From contig JALMGJ010000001.1 of the NCBI GenBank assembly GCA_023362775.1, positions 90,274,501-90,338,500 of the forward strand: a stretch of 64,000 bases of DNA. Direction: 5' to 3'. A program made the position numbers and the translations under genes. The notes beneath the pieces are model-generated. The model saw only the letters and a list, made by a program, of their open reading frames with translations. It searched no databases and had not been told where the DNA came from. Positions 34,139 through 46,861 of the stretch are shown here, piece after piece; the first letter of the stretch is position 1; the number at the start of each line of letters is the position of its first letter. This DNA comes from Charina bottae. Lineage: Eukaryota > Chordata > Lepidosauria > Squamata > Charinaidae.

Positions 34139-34373
34139 GAGAGCCAGTTTGGTGTAGTGGTTTAGGCACAGGGCTAGAAACCGGGAGACCGTGAGTTCTA
34201 GTCCCGCCTTGGGCACAAAGCCAGCTGAGTGACCTTGGGCCAGTCACTCTCCCTCAGCCCTAGGAAGGAGGCAATGGCAAACCACTTCCGAAAATCTTGC
34301 CAAGAAAACTGCAGGGACTTGTCCAGGCAGTCTCCAAGAATCGGACACGATTGAACGGATTAAAAAAAAGAAA
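34139..34373 (+). mobile_element. tRNA-derived SINE, 235 bp, with 13-bp target duplication
   Basis: Head gagccagtttggtgtagtgg with box B gttctagtcccgcc, then gaccttgggccagtcactct, then a tail with ggcaatggcaaaccacttcc and a final A-rich run. Exact 13-bp duplication aagaaaataactt at 34126-34138 and 34374-34386. The same family occurs at 40918 and contributes to the composite SINE at 1752. Its tail resembles the 3' part of the 5S-derived SINE at 43.4 kb. Confidence 0.9.
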
Positions 34374-34386
34374 AAGAAAATAACTT

Positions 34387-35176
34387 AGTTATTAAAGGAC
34401 ACATTGCACTTGTAACCACATGAAAAATTGGTGGCCTAACTTTCCTCTAGATTGATATGAAACAAATTCACAGGAGAATGAATACCTTTCATTTCATCAA
34501 TTCAAGCTTCAAAATCTGGTATAAGAGGCTCTTTCTATAAAATAACTCTTTTACTTACAGTCCATAAATATCATTAAATTCTAAAGTTTTTGCACACCGT
34601 TCAACATAACATTAACACTTTTGAACCTTTTTTCTGTTCCCAACATTCTATTAATATAGTCATTAATATAGGATCAAAAAGGGACCACTGTGGAACCACC
34701 CCAAAACGTACATGCCAATGTACTTTCCACCATTTTACACCTCCAACATACTGAGTATGAAATCCAACCCACGCTAAATATTCTCCGAAGAGAGTAACAT
34801 ACTTGAAACAGAATCTTTTGTTGAATTAAAAACATCTTAACAACAAAGCTACACATTTAACATTATTTAACACATTAACAGATTGATTTGCAAAAATGGA
34901 TATTCTACCTCTTTATTCCACTTTTCTTATAAATTACAATATCTATCTTTATAACAGTCTTCAACTGTCAATAAAAAGAAACTGTAGGTTTAAAATCTAA
35001 ATATTTTCCCATAACAACAATAATTTAGGAGTTTTCAATGCATCTGGTCTGACAATCCAAATTCTTGTTGCTAAACTGCAAATGTTTTAAAAGATTAAGA
35101 ATAAATTGGTGTTAAACACATTTTTGGCCCATAAATTCCAGACACCACCATCCCCGCAATTCTCAAACTGGGGTTA
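34387..35176. other. Unannotated AT-rich sequence
   Basis: Nothing recognised. Confidence 0.45.
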
Positions 35177-35184
35177 TCCCAGAG

Positions 35185-35455
35185 CAGGGCTTTCCAAAGT
35201 TTTCCCGCGGCGACACACCAACCGCCATTGGTGTGTCGCCGCGGGAAAACCAGGAAGTGCCGCCGTTGCGGCAGCACGCAAAAACCCGGAAGCGCTGTTG
35301 CCGCTTTCGTTTTTTTGCGCGCCGCCGTTGGTGTGTTGCCGCAGGAAAACCCGGAAGCGTTGATGATGATCAGCGCTTCCGGGTTGTGTGGCGACACACC
35401 AGACTGTGTGTGGTGACACACTTTTGTGTCGCGACACACAGTTTGGAAAGCTCTG
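35185..35455 (-). mobile_element. hAT-type MITE (family A), 271 bp, perfect target duplication
   Basis: Reverse-oriented partner of the element at 1777-2047 and of the same length. Ends cagggctttccaaa and tttggaaagctctg; exact 8-bp duplication tcccagag at 35177-35184 and 35456-35463. Interior GC-rich inverted blocks match copy 1. Frames up to 148 codons crossing it are artefacts. Confidence 0.93.
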
Positions 35456-35463
35456 TCCCAGAG

Positions 35464-36034
35464 AGTCAATTTCTGATGGAAATAGTAATCAAAATTCACT
35501 TTCCTTCCCAACAATATTAAAATTCTTCCCGACAACATCATTTTTATTTTATATCATTAAATTGCACAATTTAAAGATAAAATTAATGTTAACTTAGGAA
35601 AGTTAACTACTATTTTTTTTGTAAAACCAGAGCCAAGTACCTGCCAAGATAAAAAAAGGGATAAATAATAACTTTCTAATTGTGCCCATAAAGTTTTTTT
35701 GTTTTTTTTAACAAGAATCACTTAAATTCCACAGAGAAATAAAAGTCAAAATATAAGCCAAATGATAACGTTGGAATTCTGGGAAGTTAAAAGCCTGTTA
35801 TTCATAAGATAGTAACAATTCAAAAAGAGAAAACCTAGGGTATGTCCATCACATGAAAACTTTCTCAAGTTCCTGTCAATATGTTTTAAAATCTTGGTGA
35901 GTATCCAACTCAAAGTGACATTCATTTTAACATTTATTCTTCCCCAGAGATTTCACAGGCATTTTTAACCATCTCTTAACATCAACACAAATGCGTACAC
36001 TCAATACACATGGCTTAATTGCTTATTATCAGCC

Positions 36035-36035
<1 letters not shown>
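35464..36035. other. Unannotated AT-rich sequence
   Basis: Nothing recognised. Confidence 0.45.

Positions 36036-36067
<32 letters not shown>
36036..36067. repeat. Homopolymer of 32 C
   Basis: An uninterrupted C run directly at the 5' edge of a plus-strand L2 fragment. The exact length is prone to sequencing or assembly error. Confidence 0.85.
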
Positions 36068-36072
<5 letters not shown>

Positions 36073-36325
36073 TTTGGTTCATCCCAATCCTGCTGACCTT
36101 CCAGAAGGCCTTGAAGACCCAGGTTTTCCTTCAGGTCCTGGGGCCAGAATGCTATAGAGACTGGTATGTGTGTTTTGTTTTTATGTTGTTGGAGAATCTG
36201 TAAGAACCCTAAACTATTCCTTTTTAAATTTGTTGTTGTTTATGGTATTGTATTTATGCTTTTATTAGCCATCCCAGAGTTATTTGGTTAAGATATGCAG
36301 CCATATAAATTTTCTAAATAAATAA
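36068..36325 (+). mobile_element. L2-type LINE 3'-end fragment
   Basis: Begins with coding remnants reading PILLTFQKALKTQVFL, equivalent to PTLLTFRKQLKTWLC at the end of the L2 copy at 47 kb, and continues through the 3' UTR to an AAATAAATAAAAATA tail. 5' truncation is at the poly-C tract. Confidence 0.75.
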
Positions 36326-36595
36326 AAATACAGTATAGTGAATAATTTAAAATATCCACAGTATGAGTAAAATAGAAATAACAATAATGAAACCGCCCAA
36401 CCAACACTAACAGCAAATAAAAAACAGAAATGAAAAAGTAAAATACGGTGCAGTGCTTAAGCTTAGTAGAATACACTGTAAAATAATTCAATTTTTAACA
36501 TTTTCCTAATGACCAACAAGGAGGAGACTAGCCTGATCTCTGTTCCAAAGTATCAGCAACAGCACATCCATATTCTAGCATCATCCCTCCTCAAT

Positions 36596-36830
36596 TCAGA
36601 AGTGTGAGACTACAAGTAGTTTCTCCTTGAACAATCTAGTGGGTCGGGCCAATTCCGGTTGGAGCAGGCAGTTTGGCAAGTACCCAGGTCCTAAGCCATA
36701 AAGGGCTTTATAGGTCAACACCAGCACCTTAAATTCTACCCAGAAGTCAATCAGTCCCAGTGCAGGACCCGTAAAATCAGTGTTACATGCTCCCAGAGCC
36801 AAGAGCCAGTATGTTACCTGCAGAACTAGA
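36596..36830 (-). mobile_element. L2-type LINE fragment
   Basis: A minus-strand frame contains EFKVLVLTYKALYGLGPGYL, equivalent to QFKVLVVTFKALHGMGPGYL in the 47-kb L2 copy. Only this C-terminal piece survives. Confidence 0.75.
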
Positions 36831-36901
36831 CTACCTTTTCAAAGGGTCTTAATCTCAGAATATACAGACATACTTTTCAGGATAAACTCTCTTTTCTAAA
36901 G

Positions 36902-36902
<1 letters not shown>

Positions 36903-36934
<32 letters not shown>

Positions 36935-37055
36935 ATTTATGCCCTAACACCTTACTGTGCTCAGTGCCATTAAGTATTAGGTATGTTCACCGCCTTGAGT
37001 TATTTATAAAAATAATAAAGGCAGGATAGAAAATAAAATAGAAAATAAATAAAAT
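36903..37055 (+). repeat. (GTTA)n microsatellite and Sauria-type SINE 3' end
   Basis: About seven GTTA/TTAG units at 36903-36932. From about 36973 a SINE tail (ttaggtatgttcaccgcctt, then aataaaggcaggat) matches the 3' end of the SINE at 2048-2386. Confidence 0.75.
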
Positions 37056-37771
37056 ACTGAACATTGGAGGGGGAGGGGGTATATGAGATAGGTCCATGTA
37101 CTTTAAGAGTCTAAGAGTTACATCCAGTATTAGCTACACTATATATAACTTACCAACGTTATTGACATTACGCTGCAATGGAATCCACAAATCCATGCCA
37201 TGGATTTTCTGCACAACACTGCCTTCCCTGGAGTTTTTGTTTTGTTTTTTGGTGAATTGCAGAACATTTATGGTGGGTTGGGGTAAGAGCTGGAATACCA
37301 GGCAGAACTACCAACTTGAATATTTGTTCACAAATCCCCAAAGACAGAATTACATTATTACAAGAAATGTTGTAAATCATATTTTCCAGCCTGCTCATTT
37401 TAGGAATTTCAACTCTATAACATATTTAAGGAATAGCTGCCCAGCCTTGAAGACTTCCAGTAAGGATTGACTTCTCTCTCTAAATAATTAGTCCCATCGT
37501 CAAACTGCCCTTAACATCAAGCTGTTTCACCAAACGTTCTTTTGAAATCTATACTTTTGTAAATTAGGTCCATTAGACCTAATCTATTCACCTGGGCCAA
37601 ATAACCCTCTTCTATGTGGCAGACTCTTCAGGTCTTTGACAATGTTGCAGTATCCCTCCCTCAGTCTTCTCCAAGTTGAAAACCAACAACTAATTGGGTA
37701 TCACATCTAGTACTGTTAACTCAACAAGTGTACATTAACTTAAGACTCCAAACTGAGATGCATGTTTTAAA
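37056..37771. other. Unannotated sequence
   Basis: Nothing recognised; a 124-codon plus-strand frame has no visible domain. Confidence 0.4.
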
Positions 37772-37991
37772 TACAGTTGTAATCAAAATTATTCAACCCC
37801 CATTGCAAATCAGGTTTATTGTCAAAATTTACAGACTTTCAGCCGTCTGTAATGATCAAATCAAACAAAAGCAATTGAAATAGCTCAACACAACGAATGC
37901 TTCAAGTGGCTGCCCCAAATTCAACTGAAAATGTAACTTATAATGACTTCTCCAGTCTCAAAATTATTCAACCCCTTCATGGCAAGCATCT

Positions 37992-39465
<1,474 letters not shown>

Positions 39466-39535
39466 ATTTCTAACATGCAGTCAAACGTGACACTCAGCAA
39501 ACCCCTAGCCAGTTCAGGTATTTCATGTGTTCCAG

Positions 39536-39595
39536 CTCAAGCACACCTGGTGCAACTAATGAAGCCCTTGATTAGTTGCATCAGGTGTGCTTGAG
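39536..39595. repeat. 25-bp stem hairpin in the Tc1 leader
   Basis: ctcaagcacacctggtgcaa (39536 onward) is mirrored by the arm 39571-39595 ending gtgtgcttgag, with a 10-nt spacer and one mismatch. It lies between the transposase start and the right inverted terminus, outside the terminal repeat. Confidence 0.8.
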
Positions 39596-39852
39596 ACAAC
39601 ACCTGTTTTGCATACTGTATGTGTGCTGTTGTGACGGATTCTATTCAGGGGGTTGAATAATTTTGAGACTGGAGAAGTCATTATAAGTTGCATTTTCAGT
39701 TGAATTTGGGGAAACCACTTGAAGCATTCGTTGTGTTGAGCTATTTCAATTGCTTTTGTTTGATTTGTTCATTGCAAACAGCTGAAAGTCTGTAAATTTT
39801 GACAATAAACCTGATTTGCGATGGGGGTTGAATAATTTCAATTACAACTGTA

Positions 39853-40700
39853 CTTCCCATCTGTGCAATAAACATGAGCTTATTTAATATATGGGGTCCA
39901 GAAGCCATTTTTCATGATAACAGTTCACCTGCGGAGTCACATCTCCCAAGCATGAAAAGCGTATTACTTTCTCTCCTCAAATAACACACCTATTGCTCTT
40001 GTGACTTTTTTTATGGAACAAGGATGCACATGTATAACCACCACAGAGTTGCATTGGATAATAGGGACAGTATTAAGCAATGCAACTCACTCACAAACAC
40101 ATTTCTCATCACTACATACAAAACTACCTAGCTCTGAGTCCACTTTGAGCCCAGTTCTCCAACCCTATAGCAGAGGCCTTATGCAAGTTTGTGGTCCCAA
40201 GTTTCTGTCAGCTGAAAAAGCATGTTATTAATCTGTTCAAAAGTTAGCTCTTACTACATGTTTGAAAAATGAAAAGGGAACCAACATTATGGTGTATTTT
40301 GTTTTTTTTAATTGTATCTTCCAAGCAATTTAGGAAATGCCTTCGGTATTTTTAGAACTTTTAATTTTATTTATTAGTCTCAGGTGTCATGCAAAAAAAA
40401 TATTTCAACTAAAAATATATACAACTGATTTAACCAGGATATTAAAACAGTAGGGACTAAAACAGCAGAGGAAAAAAAGATTGTACTGTAGCACAAATAC
40501 AGAAAATTAAAACTGGAAATAAAATGAATAGATCTGTATGAGAAGGAGGGAGATCTTTGTCCAGTATCAAAAAGATAACAAAGTAGGTGTCAATCAGGTA
40601 TCTCTGGGTTAACAATTCCAAGCTAGGAAACTACTACTTAGAAAGCCCAACTATATGTAAGTATTAATACAACACATTATCATATACAAGAACACTTTCA
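39853..40700. other. Unannotated AT-rich sequence
   Basis: Nothing recognised. Confidence 0.45.
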
Positions 40701-41790
40701 AAGCACAACCTCGAAAGATGACTTTAGGATGCAAATGTGAACATACAAGAAGAGGCATTACTTTACTATAAATGGCTCAATAGATTAAAACCACCACTAC
40801 AAATTAGATGTTCAAGGGAAATGGGAGCCAGTGAAAGTGGGCAACTGTTATAACATGATCATAGTGCCCAGTTCCAATCACTACAGTAGCAGTTATATTT
40901 TGGACTGAAGCTCTTCGGGAGCCAGTTTGGGGTAGTGGTTTAAGGCACCAGGCTAGAAACCAAGAGACCATGAGTTCTACTCCTTCCTTAGGCCTGAAGC
41001 CAGCTGGGTGACTTTGGGCCAGTCACTCTCTCAGACTTTGGAAAAAGGCAATGGCAAATTACTTCCAAAAATCTTGCCATGAAAACTGCGTGGACTTGTC
41101 CAGGCAGTTGCCATGAGTCAAAAATGGCTTGAAGACATAAAAAAACCACAGCCATCAGACTATCTTCAAGAGCAAGCCCACATTAAGCATATTGCAGTGC
41201 TATAATTTACATGAGAGGTTACTCCTGAAAACAGTCTGGTACACCAAGATAAACTGGGGGGAAATGCTTCATACCATAACAGATATTTGTACCTCTAATA
41301 AAAACGATACTTTAACAAATACTCCCATACCATGAATTTAATTTTTTAGACTATAATCCCTTCTAGAAAAGGTCCAGGGCTATTCAGCCAAGTACACAAA
41401 CCATTTATCTTGTTTGTACTTCAGTTATTGACTCTCATCTACTCTATGATGAAACAGTAACTGAGCATTTCAATGCTTTATCTGATTCTAATTAAAAAGC
41501 TGAGTGTCAGTCAATACTTTCATATAGATGTTAAATAGCATGGGGATAAGAAATAAACACCAAAGAATCCCATAACACAAATGTCATGAGATTCAGCAGA
41601 AATACCCCAGTACTTCCTGGAGATAACTGAGACAGCAGCAGAATCAGCACAAAGCAGTGCTACCCACACCCAACTCGCACAATCTCTTCAGAAAGATACT
41701 GCAGTCAAAAGCTGCTGGGAGTCCTGGATGAATCAATAGGTTACACTCCCCTTGTTGCTTTCCTCTGGCAAAGGACCATGGAATCCAGAA
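40701..41790 (-). mobile_element. Old L2-type LINE fragment split by a SINE
   Basis: Diverged reverse-complement L2: gcagttatattttggactga before the SINE corresponds to gcattctggaccagttga of the 47-kb copy, and atcttcaagagcaagcccac after it corresponds to actcttcaagggtagcccc. Later, ttcatatagatgttaaatag matches the same copy at 47.8 kb. The outer limits are approximate. Confidence 0.65.
40918..41146 (+). mobile_element. tRNA-derived SINE inserted in an L2 fragment
   Basis: Same family as 34139-34373: gccagtttggggtagtgg, gaccatgagttctactcc, gtgactttgggccagtcact, ggcaatggcaaattacttcc, cttgtccaggcag, A-rich end. It has more point changes, so it is older. The L2 resumes directly on the far side. 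Confidence 0.85.
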
Positions 41791-43185
41791 AAGGGACATT
41801 AGTCATTGGACTATATTCAGAACTTCTGGGTCCAGTTACTTTTTTTCCTTTTGATTTACTAAGAGTACTTATATGCTATTTCTTTGAAAAATTCTGTAGT
41901 AGTTAACAGTAATGATAAAAGCATAAGATCAAAACAGATTAAAACAAAAGGAAAAGAATAAAAGCAATCCATACATATATCACACAGACACAGACCCACA
42001 CATATTTGGGTAAATGGCTGGGATGGCCATTATGAAAAGTTTTTATAAGATACCTAAAACACATCAAAATTGAGGCCTCACATATTACGAAGTAGACATT
42101 CCATAGGACAGATACCATCATAAAGAAGAACCACCTCTGAATCATGAAACAGCAAGCTTCAGCAGAGTCCGCTGAGGACTGTAAGTGTCCGGGAGACAAA
42201 TATAATTGAAGATGTTCTTTTTGGGATAATCTAATACTGAATTATCAGTCAATCAGTCAATCAATCAATCAATTGTTCTGACCACTGGTCATAACAAACA
42301 AGATAAAACCTGCCCAAAAGTGGCCAAACATTAATAAAATATATTAAAATGTACAAAAATCAGTAAAACCATTAAAACAGTGTTATTACAATGAATAAAA
42401 TATTAGAAAACATTAAGAACTTTTGATAAAATATTCTTTTTGTTTAGCAGCAACCCGTGCAAAGCTTGCTAATTTCCATAACAGTGTCTGAATTAGGGTG
42501 CAGACAGAAAGAGGCAGAGTCGTGTCAATGTCATTTTTTTTTCCATAAAGTGAAAGCAATGTATGTTCTTGGATGAAAACTCTCTTTAATCCATGGGCTC
42601 ATAATATAGTATGTAAATATATTCATCTGATGCAATATGAATTATCCATTCTAAAGAAAGCAGTGCATACTAGTAACTAACATGTCATAAGGTTCTTTGA
42701 CAAATGTATCTTATTTATTTATTCAATTTATATGGCTGCCCACTAGCCAGGTGACTTTTAGTATCGTACGTATCATGTTGCAATCCGTAAAAAAACAAAT
42801 TCAAGATAATTTTGATTCACTAATCTACCCTTAAAAATGCATATACCAAAGGGCTTCCAAAACAGAAGTGCCTAGAGCCCACAAGGACCCTAATCCACCC
42901 CTGGCTCCCAGGCCAGTCCCATGAGCAGACCAACAGGGAACCCAGGATCGTAAACCAATACATGAACCACAGTGGCCAAACTAACCCTTTCTACGGTAGG
43001 AATGAGCAAAGCTGACATACTAGCTTCAGCTGGCAGCAGTGCTCCTAGCCCCCGAGATTACTTAAACTACCTGTGATAATAGAGAATCTAGGAGCATCAC
43101 CAGACTGTGATTCTGTTCCTTCATAAGGAGCACAAATCCATCTGCAGACAACAAATCCCCTAATTTCCAGAAGGAGAAATATCTT
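41791..43185. other. Mostly unannotated; contains (AATC)n and a LINE tail
   Basis: An AATC/AGTC repeat lies at about 42245-42274. A short L2-like 3' tail in reverse orientation (tatttatttattcaatttatatggctgccc) lies near 42712-42770. Otherwise nothing recognised. Confidence 0.5.
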
Positions 43186-43189
43186 TCAT

Positions 43190-43342
43190 CATGACCGTCT
43201 CCCACCCGGAAACCTATGCCCTCATTGTGGGAGGTTGTGCGGATCCAGAATTGGCCTTTATAGCCACTTACGGATCCACCGTTAAAATTTTACCTTTGGA
43301 AGACAATCTTACTCGGCTACGAGTGATCGCCAATGATGAATG
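43190..43342 (+). other. 50-codon open frame of unknown origin upstream of a 5S-like SINE
   Basis: A GC-richer patch reads ATG to TGA without interruption, starting MTVSHPETYALIVGGC and including LAFIATYGSTVKILPLEDN. It has ordinary protein-like composition. I do not recognise it. It could be a fragment of a retroelement or processed gene, or the 5' extension of the adjacent SINE. No splice sites of note. Confidence 0.3.
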
Positions 43343-43354
43343 ACTGGGATTAAA

Positions 43355-43625
43355 CTTCAGCTCACTGAACCTTACCTACCAAGTGGCACACATTGCTGAA
43401 CTTGCCTGAGCTCAGAAGCTAAGCAAGGTTGGATCTGGTTAATGCTTAGATGGAAAATTACCAGGGAATGCTAGAGCTGTAGACTAGCCTGGGAAGTCAA
43501 AAACCATCCCGGAAGAAAGCAATGGCAAAACAGTTCCATACTATTACCATGAAAATGGCAATGAATGGGTCCATAAATTCACCGGGAAATGGGCCTGATT
43601 CAAAGAGAGACTTTACTTGTACCTT
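43355..43625 (+). mobile_element. 5S rRNA-derived SINE
   Basis: The segment gcctgagctcagaagctaag then caaggttggatctggttaat, cttagatgg and ctgtagactag parallels the 3' two-thirds of 5S rRNA, including its internal promoter region (gaagctaagcagggt and gttagtacttggatggg in typical 5S). The downstream tail gcaatggcaaaacagttcc is like that of the tRNA-headed SINEs at 34139 and 40918. Too diverged to be a working 5S gene. Confidence 0.7.
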
Positions 43626-44658
43626 ACTGAAACTCATCAAATCCATTACTATATCCAAGCACTCTTTTTTCTAGGAGTACTCACACTACTGCTTCCTTAA
43701 AGAGGATACTCTCACTCACATAAGGAGGAATTTATAACCTCCTGGGCTCAGGCAGTAATTCTTTTTCTATTATCTTCAACAGCTGACTAGACATAACAAG
43801 CCATGAGAGGCAAGTATCAAGGGAATAGTGACTGACCAAGCTTTACCACGATTTTTGCACTGTTTTATCCTGGTGTGGGTTTCATTTTGGTTTTATTATG
43901 TGTATTATTTTTACTTTCACTGAATTGGTTTTATTGACATTATTTTTTCACTGACATTATTTTATTGTTGTTCAACCTATCCTCTTCATCAACAAGGGAC
44001 TAGAGTCACACAAGGAGCTGGGCTCATTAGAAGTTGTATCTCTGTCATCTCCAAAGCTCCAAACATCTATTTCCTTTTATAGAAAAAAAAGAGGGGGTGA
44101 AGGGAAGGGATCCCTCTTATCTAACTCATACATAAAAAGTAGAGATCACTTTCTTTCAGTGGGAGATGGGGAGAGTATCATCTCTTCACCATGTCTTTAA
44201 AGGCAGCAATGTTATGTTTTATTTTACCAGCTTTATCATTTTCTTCTGTATTCATCCATCCTCCCCCTCCCCTCTCCCCGTGTGTCTGTGTGTCTATATG
44301 GGTGGTTTTAATTATAATCTGACTTTAGCATTCTTTCTGAATAGAAAAGATATAAATCTAATAAAGAAATATCATACATTTAAAAGGTTTATACCATTGA
44401 TGTAATAGTTATTTAGATAGTCTTACAGAGGATCTGAAACAAGAAACAATATACACCAACTATGTATAGTCGTACAGAGTGTTCTAAATGCTTAAATTGT
44501 CCCAGCACATTCTCTCATTATACAGAAATTCATTTTCTGATTCCCTAGATAAACTTATAAGCAGATAGATATCCACCATAGCTAATAAAGAGGCACATGA
44601 ATTAAATACAAAACCTAGTACAAATATGGTTATTTCTGATAATCAGTTCAAAGTCTAA
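43626..44658. other. Unannotated sequence
   Basis: Nothing recognised; a C-rich and GTGT-rich patch lies near 44260-44295. Confidence 0.45.
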
Positions 44659-44660
44659 TA

Positions 44661-45056
44661 CAGGTAGTCCTCACTTAATGACCATTCATTTCGCGACCGT
44701 TCAGTTATGATGGTGCTGGAAAAAATATACTTATAACCAGTCCTTGCACTTACGACCGTCACAGCATTCCCATGGTCACATGATCAACATTTGGGTGCTT
44801 GGCAATTGGCATGTATTTACGACGGTTGCAGCGTCCCCAGGGTCATGTGATCACCATTTGCGATCTTCCCAGCCAGCTCCCAACAAACAAAATCAATGGG
44901 GAAACGTGATTCACTTGACGACGGTGATTCGCTTAATGACCGTTGCAAAAAATGTCATGAAACCAGGTGTGGTCACCTGATGCCTCGCTTAACAACCGCA
45001 TCATTTATCAACCAATTTTCTGGTCCCTGTTGTGGTTGTTAACTGAGGACTACCTG
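44661..45056. mobile_element. TA-flanked MITE (caggtagtcctca termini), 396 bp
   Basis: Inverted ends caggtagtcctcacttaatg and tgaggactacctg, flanked by TA on both sides (44659-44660, 45057-45058). Octamers outside do not match, favouring a TA-targeting Tc1/mariner-like transposase over hAT. The interior has recurring inverted blocks such as acgaccgt/acgacgg and no coding region. Confidence 0.85.
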
Positions 45057-45058
45057 TA

Positions 45059-45946
45059 CATAGTCTTGTCTGAAGGTTATTTCAAAGGGTGGCCACAGCA
45101 ACTTCCTGAACTGATCCATGATTGTTTACATGGTGAGGCAACTTTACGCATAAGGTGATAGAACATGCGCAATGGCATACACATTAGAAGGTAGAGCTGG
45201 AAGGTGATGGCACCTTTCAGTATTTCCTTGGATAAAAAGAAATCAGTGCTGCCAAATTAATTCTAGAATCCATTCTGTAATCCAGCGAACATTTCATTCC
45301 CATTACCCCTAGCCCAGCATAATGAGAGGCTCATTTTCTCAGAACTATTAGCTTTTATTTCTGAACAGATTTTCATTTTTTTTCATTCAAGTAATATTCC
45401 TGTCTATTTTCACACACAGTCTACACCAACTATCTCATTTTTCTGCATGTATAAATTATTTCTCGAAGAGAGCTGGACGAGGCCTCTCTGGCAGTTTCAT
45501 CTGTGCAATGCGATGCTTCTGGTTTTTATCTTTATTCCTCACATATGAGGCATAAACACTTTTTCAAAGAGTTCACAAAGGCATAATGGGTGTTGCTAAC
45601 TTATTTAAATGATCACCTCACAATAATTGTCAGCAGTCTCAGAGTAATTCTGATTCTATTAGTTTTGTAAGTGATAGACAACAAGCCCAGCACGCATAAA
45701 CCCACCTAGCAATGAAAAGAAGGATCTAGTGGAAGCATGTACTGTGAAAGCTTGCAGACAGCAAGCCAACCCACACAAGTGACCTTTTCCTGTGGTTAGC
45801 TAATTCTGTTGAAATGTTGACTACAATGACAAATTATGCACATATTCAGATTCTCAACAGTTGTAAAACTACTAAAAAGATAGATTTGAGTACTGAAATA
45901 TTGAGAAGATGCAGGTCTGACAATAATACTTTGGAAGCCACAGACA
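45059..45946. other. Unannotated sequence
   Basis: Nothing recognised. Confidence 0.45.
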
Positions 45947-45954
45947 GTCCGGAA

Positions 45955-46266
45955 CAGCCTTTCTCAAATTTTTGACCCCGAAGGAACCCTTGAAATATTT
46001 TTCAGACCTTGGGGAACCCCTGCACGTTCAGGCTCAAATATAGGCCAGAAGTTACAACAATAATACAATATTCGTTTCATGGGTAGGCCTCTATATATGC
46101 ATTCACAGTGTTCTTAAACTAAAAATAAAGAATGAAACTTACCTCTTTAATGTGAAGTTCCCCAAATTTGAAATAATTATTTTAATAAATCGTGATCTCC
46201 CAGGGAACCCCTAGTGACCTCTCGCAGAACCCAAGGATGCCACAGAACCCTGGTTGAGAAACCTTG
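45955..46266. mobile_element. hAT-type MITE (cagcctttctcaaa termini), 312 bp
   Basis: The left end cagcctttctcaaatttttg is partnered by the right end ccctggttgagaaaccttg. The flanking octamers gtccggaa (45947-45954) and gtccagaa (46267-46274) match at 7 of 8. The interior is AT-rich with aataaag and no transposase frame. Confidence 0.8.
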
Positions 46267-46274
46267 GTCCAGAA

Positions 46275-46861
46275 AGTATTTAGTTGCCCACCTTTCCTTA
46301 CAGGACGTGCATCCAAGGTTTCCTCTATGGCTATAATATAGGATCTCTGTGCAAAATAGGAGTTCAATTCTTGCATGCCAGCAAGATATACACACAGAAT
46401 GGTTAATGTTCATTAGTGCTACATATAAAGAAAACAAATGTTTGCACTGTGCAATTTGCATTACAAGGGTCTATTTAGAGGGTCTTGGTCTCCCATTGTT
46501 AACAATACAAAACATTCCATCTTCGCTCCTTTTTCTCAGCAGCACTATACACTGCAGAAAAATTCTACTGTAAACACAAAGAGAGGCTGTAAAATATGCA
46601 TGTATCTTAATAGTCAAATATTGATGTTTTGATCTCTTAATGGAAAAAGTCCAATAGTTTTTTTTAATGAACTATGAAAATATGAAGAAAGAGGGGCAAT
46701 TAGCTGAAACACCACCAATGTAAACATAACATGGGAAACACCAGAGTATGCTATTTTAGAAGAAAATCAGATTTAAAAAATAGTTCCAAAAACACGTGCT
46801 TCATATATTCTCAAGGTCACTGGCAAATTCAAGGTATTCTGTCGGTAACACAAAACCATAT
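46275..46861. other. Unannotated sequence
   Basis: Nothing recognised. Confidence 0.45.

Noticed and set aside
35095..35541. 148-codon minus-strand frame
   Set aside because: Covers the GC-rich hAT MITE 35185-35455; the matching element at 1777 gives similar artefact frames.
43355..43480. Functional 5S rRNA gene
   Set aside because: Too many differences from 5S rRNA, first third not recognisable, and a SINE tail follows.
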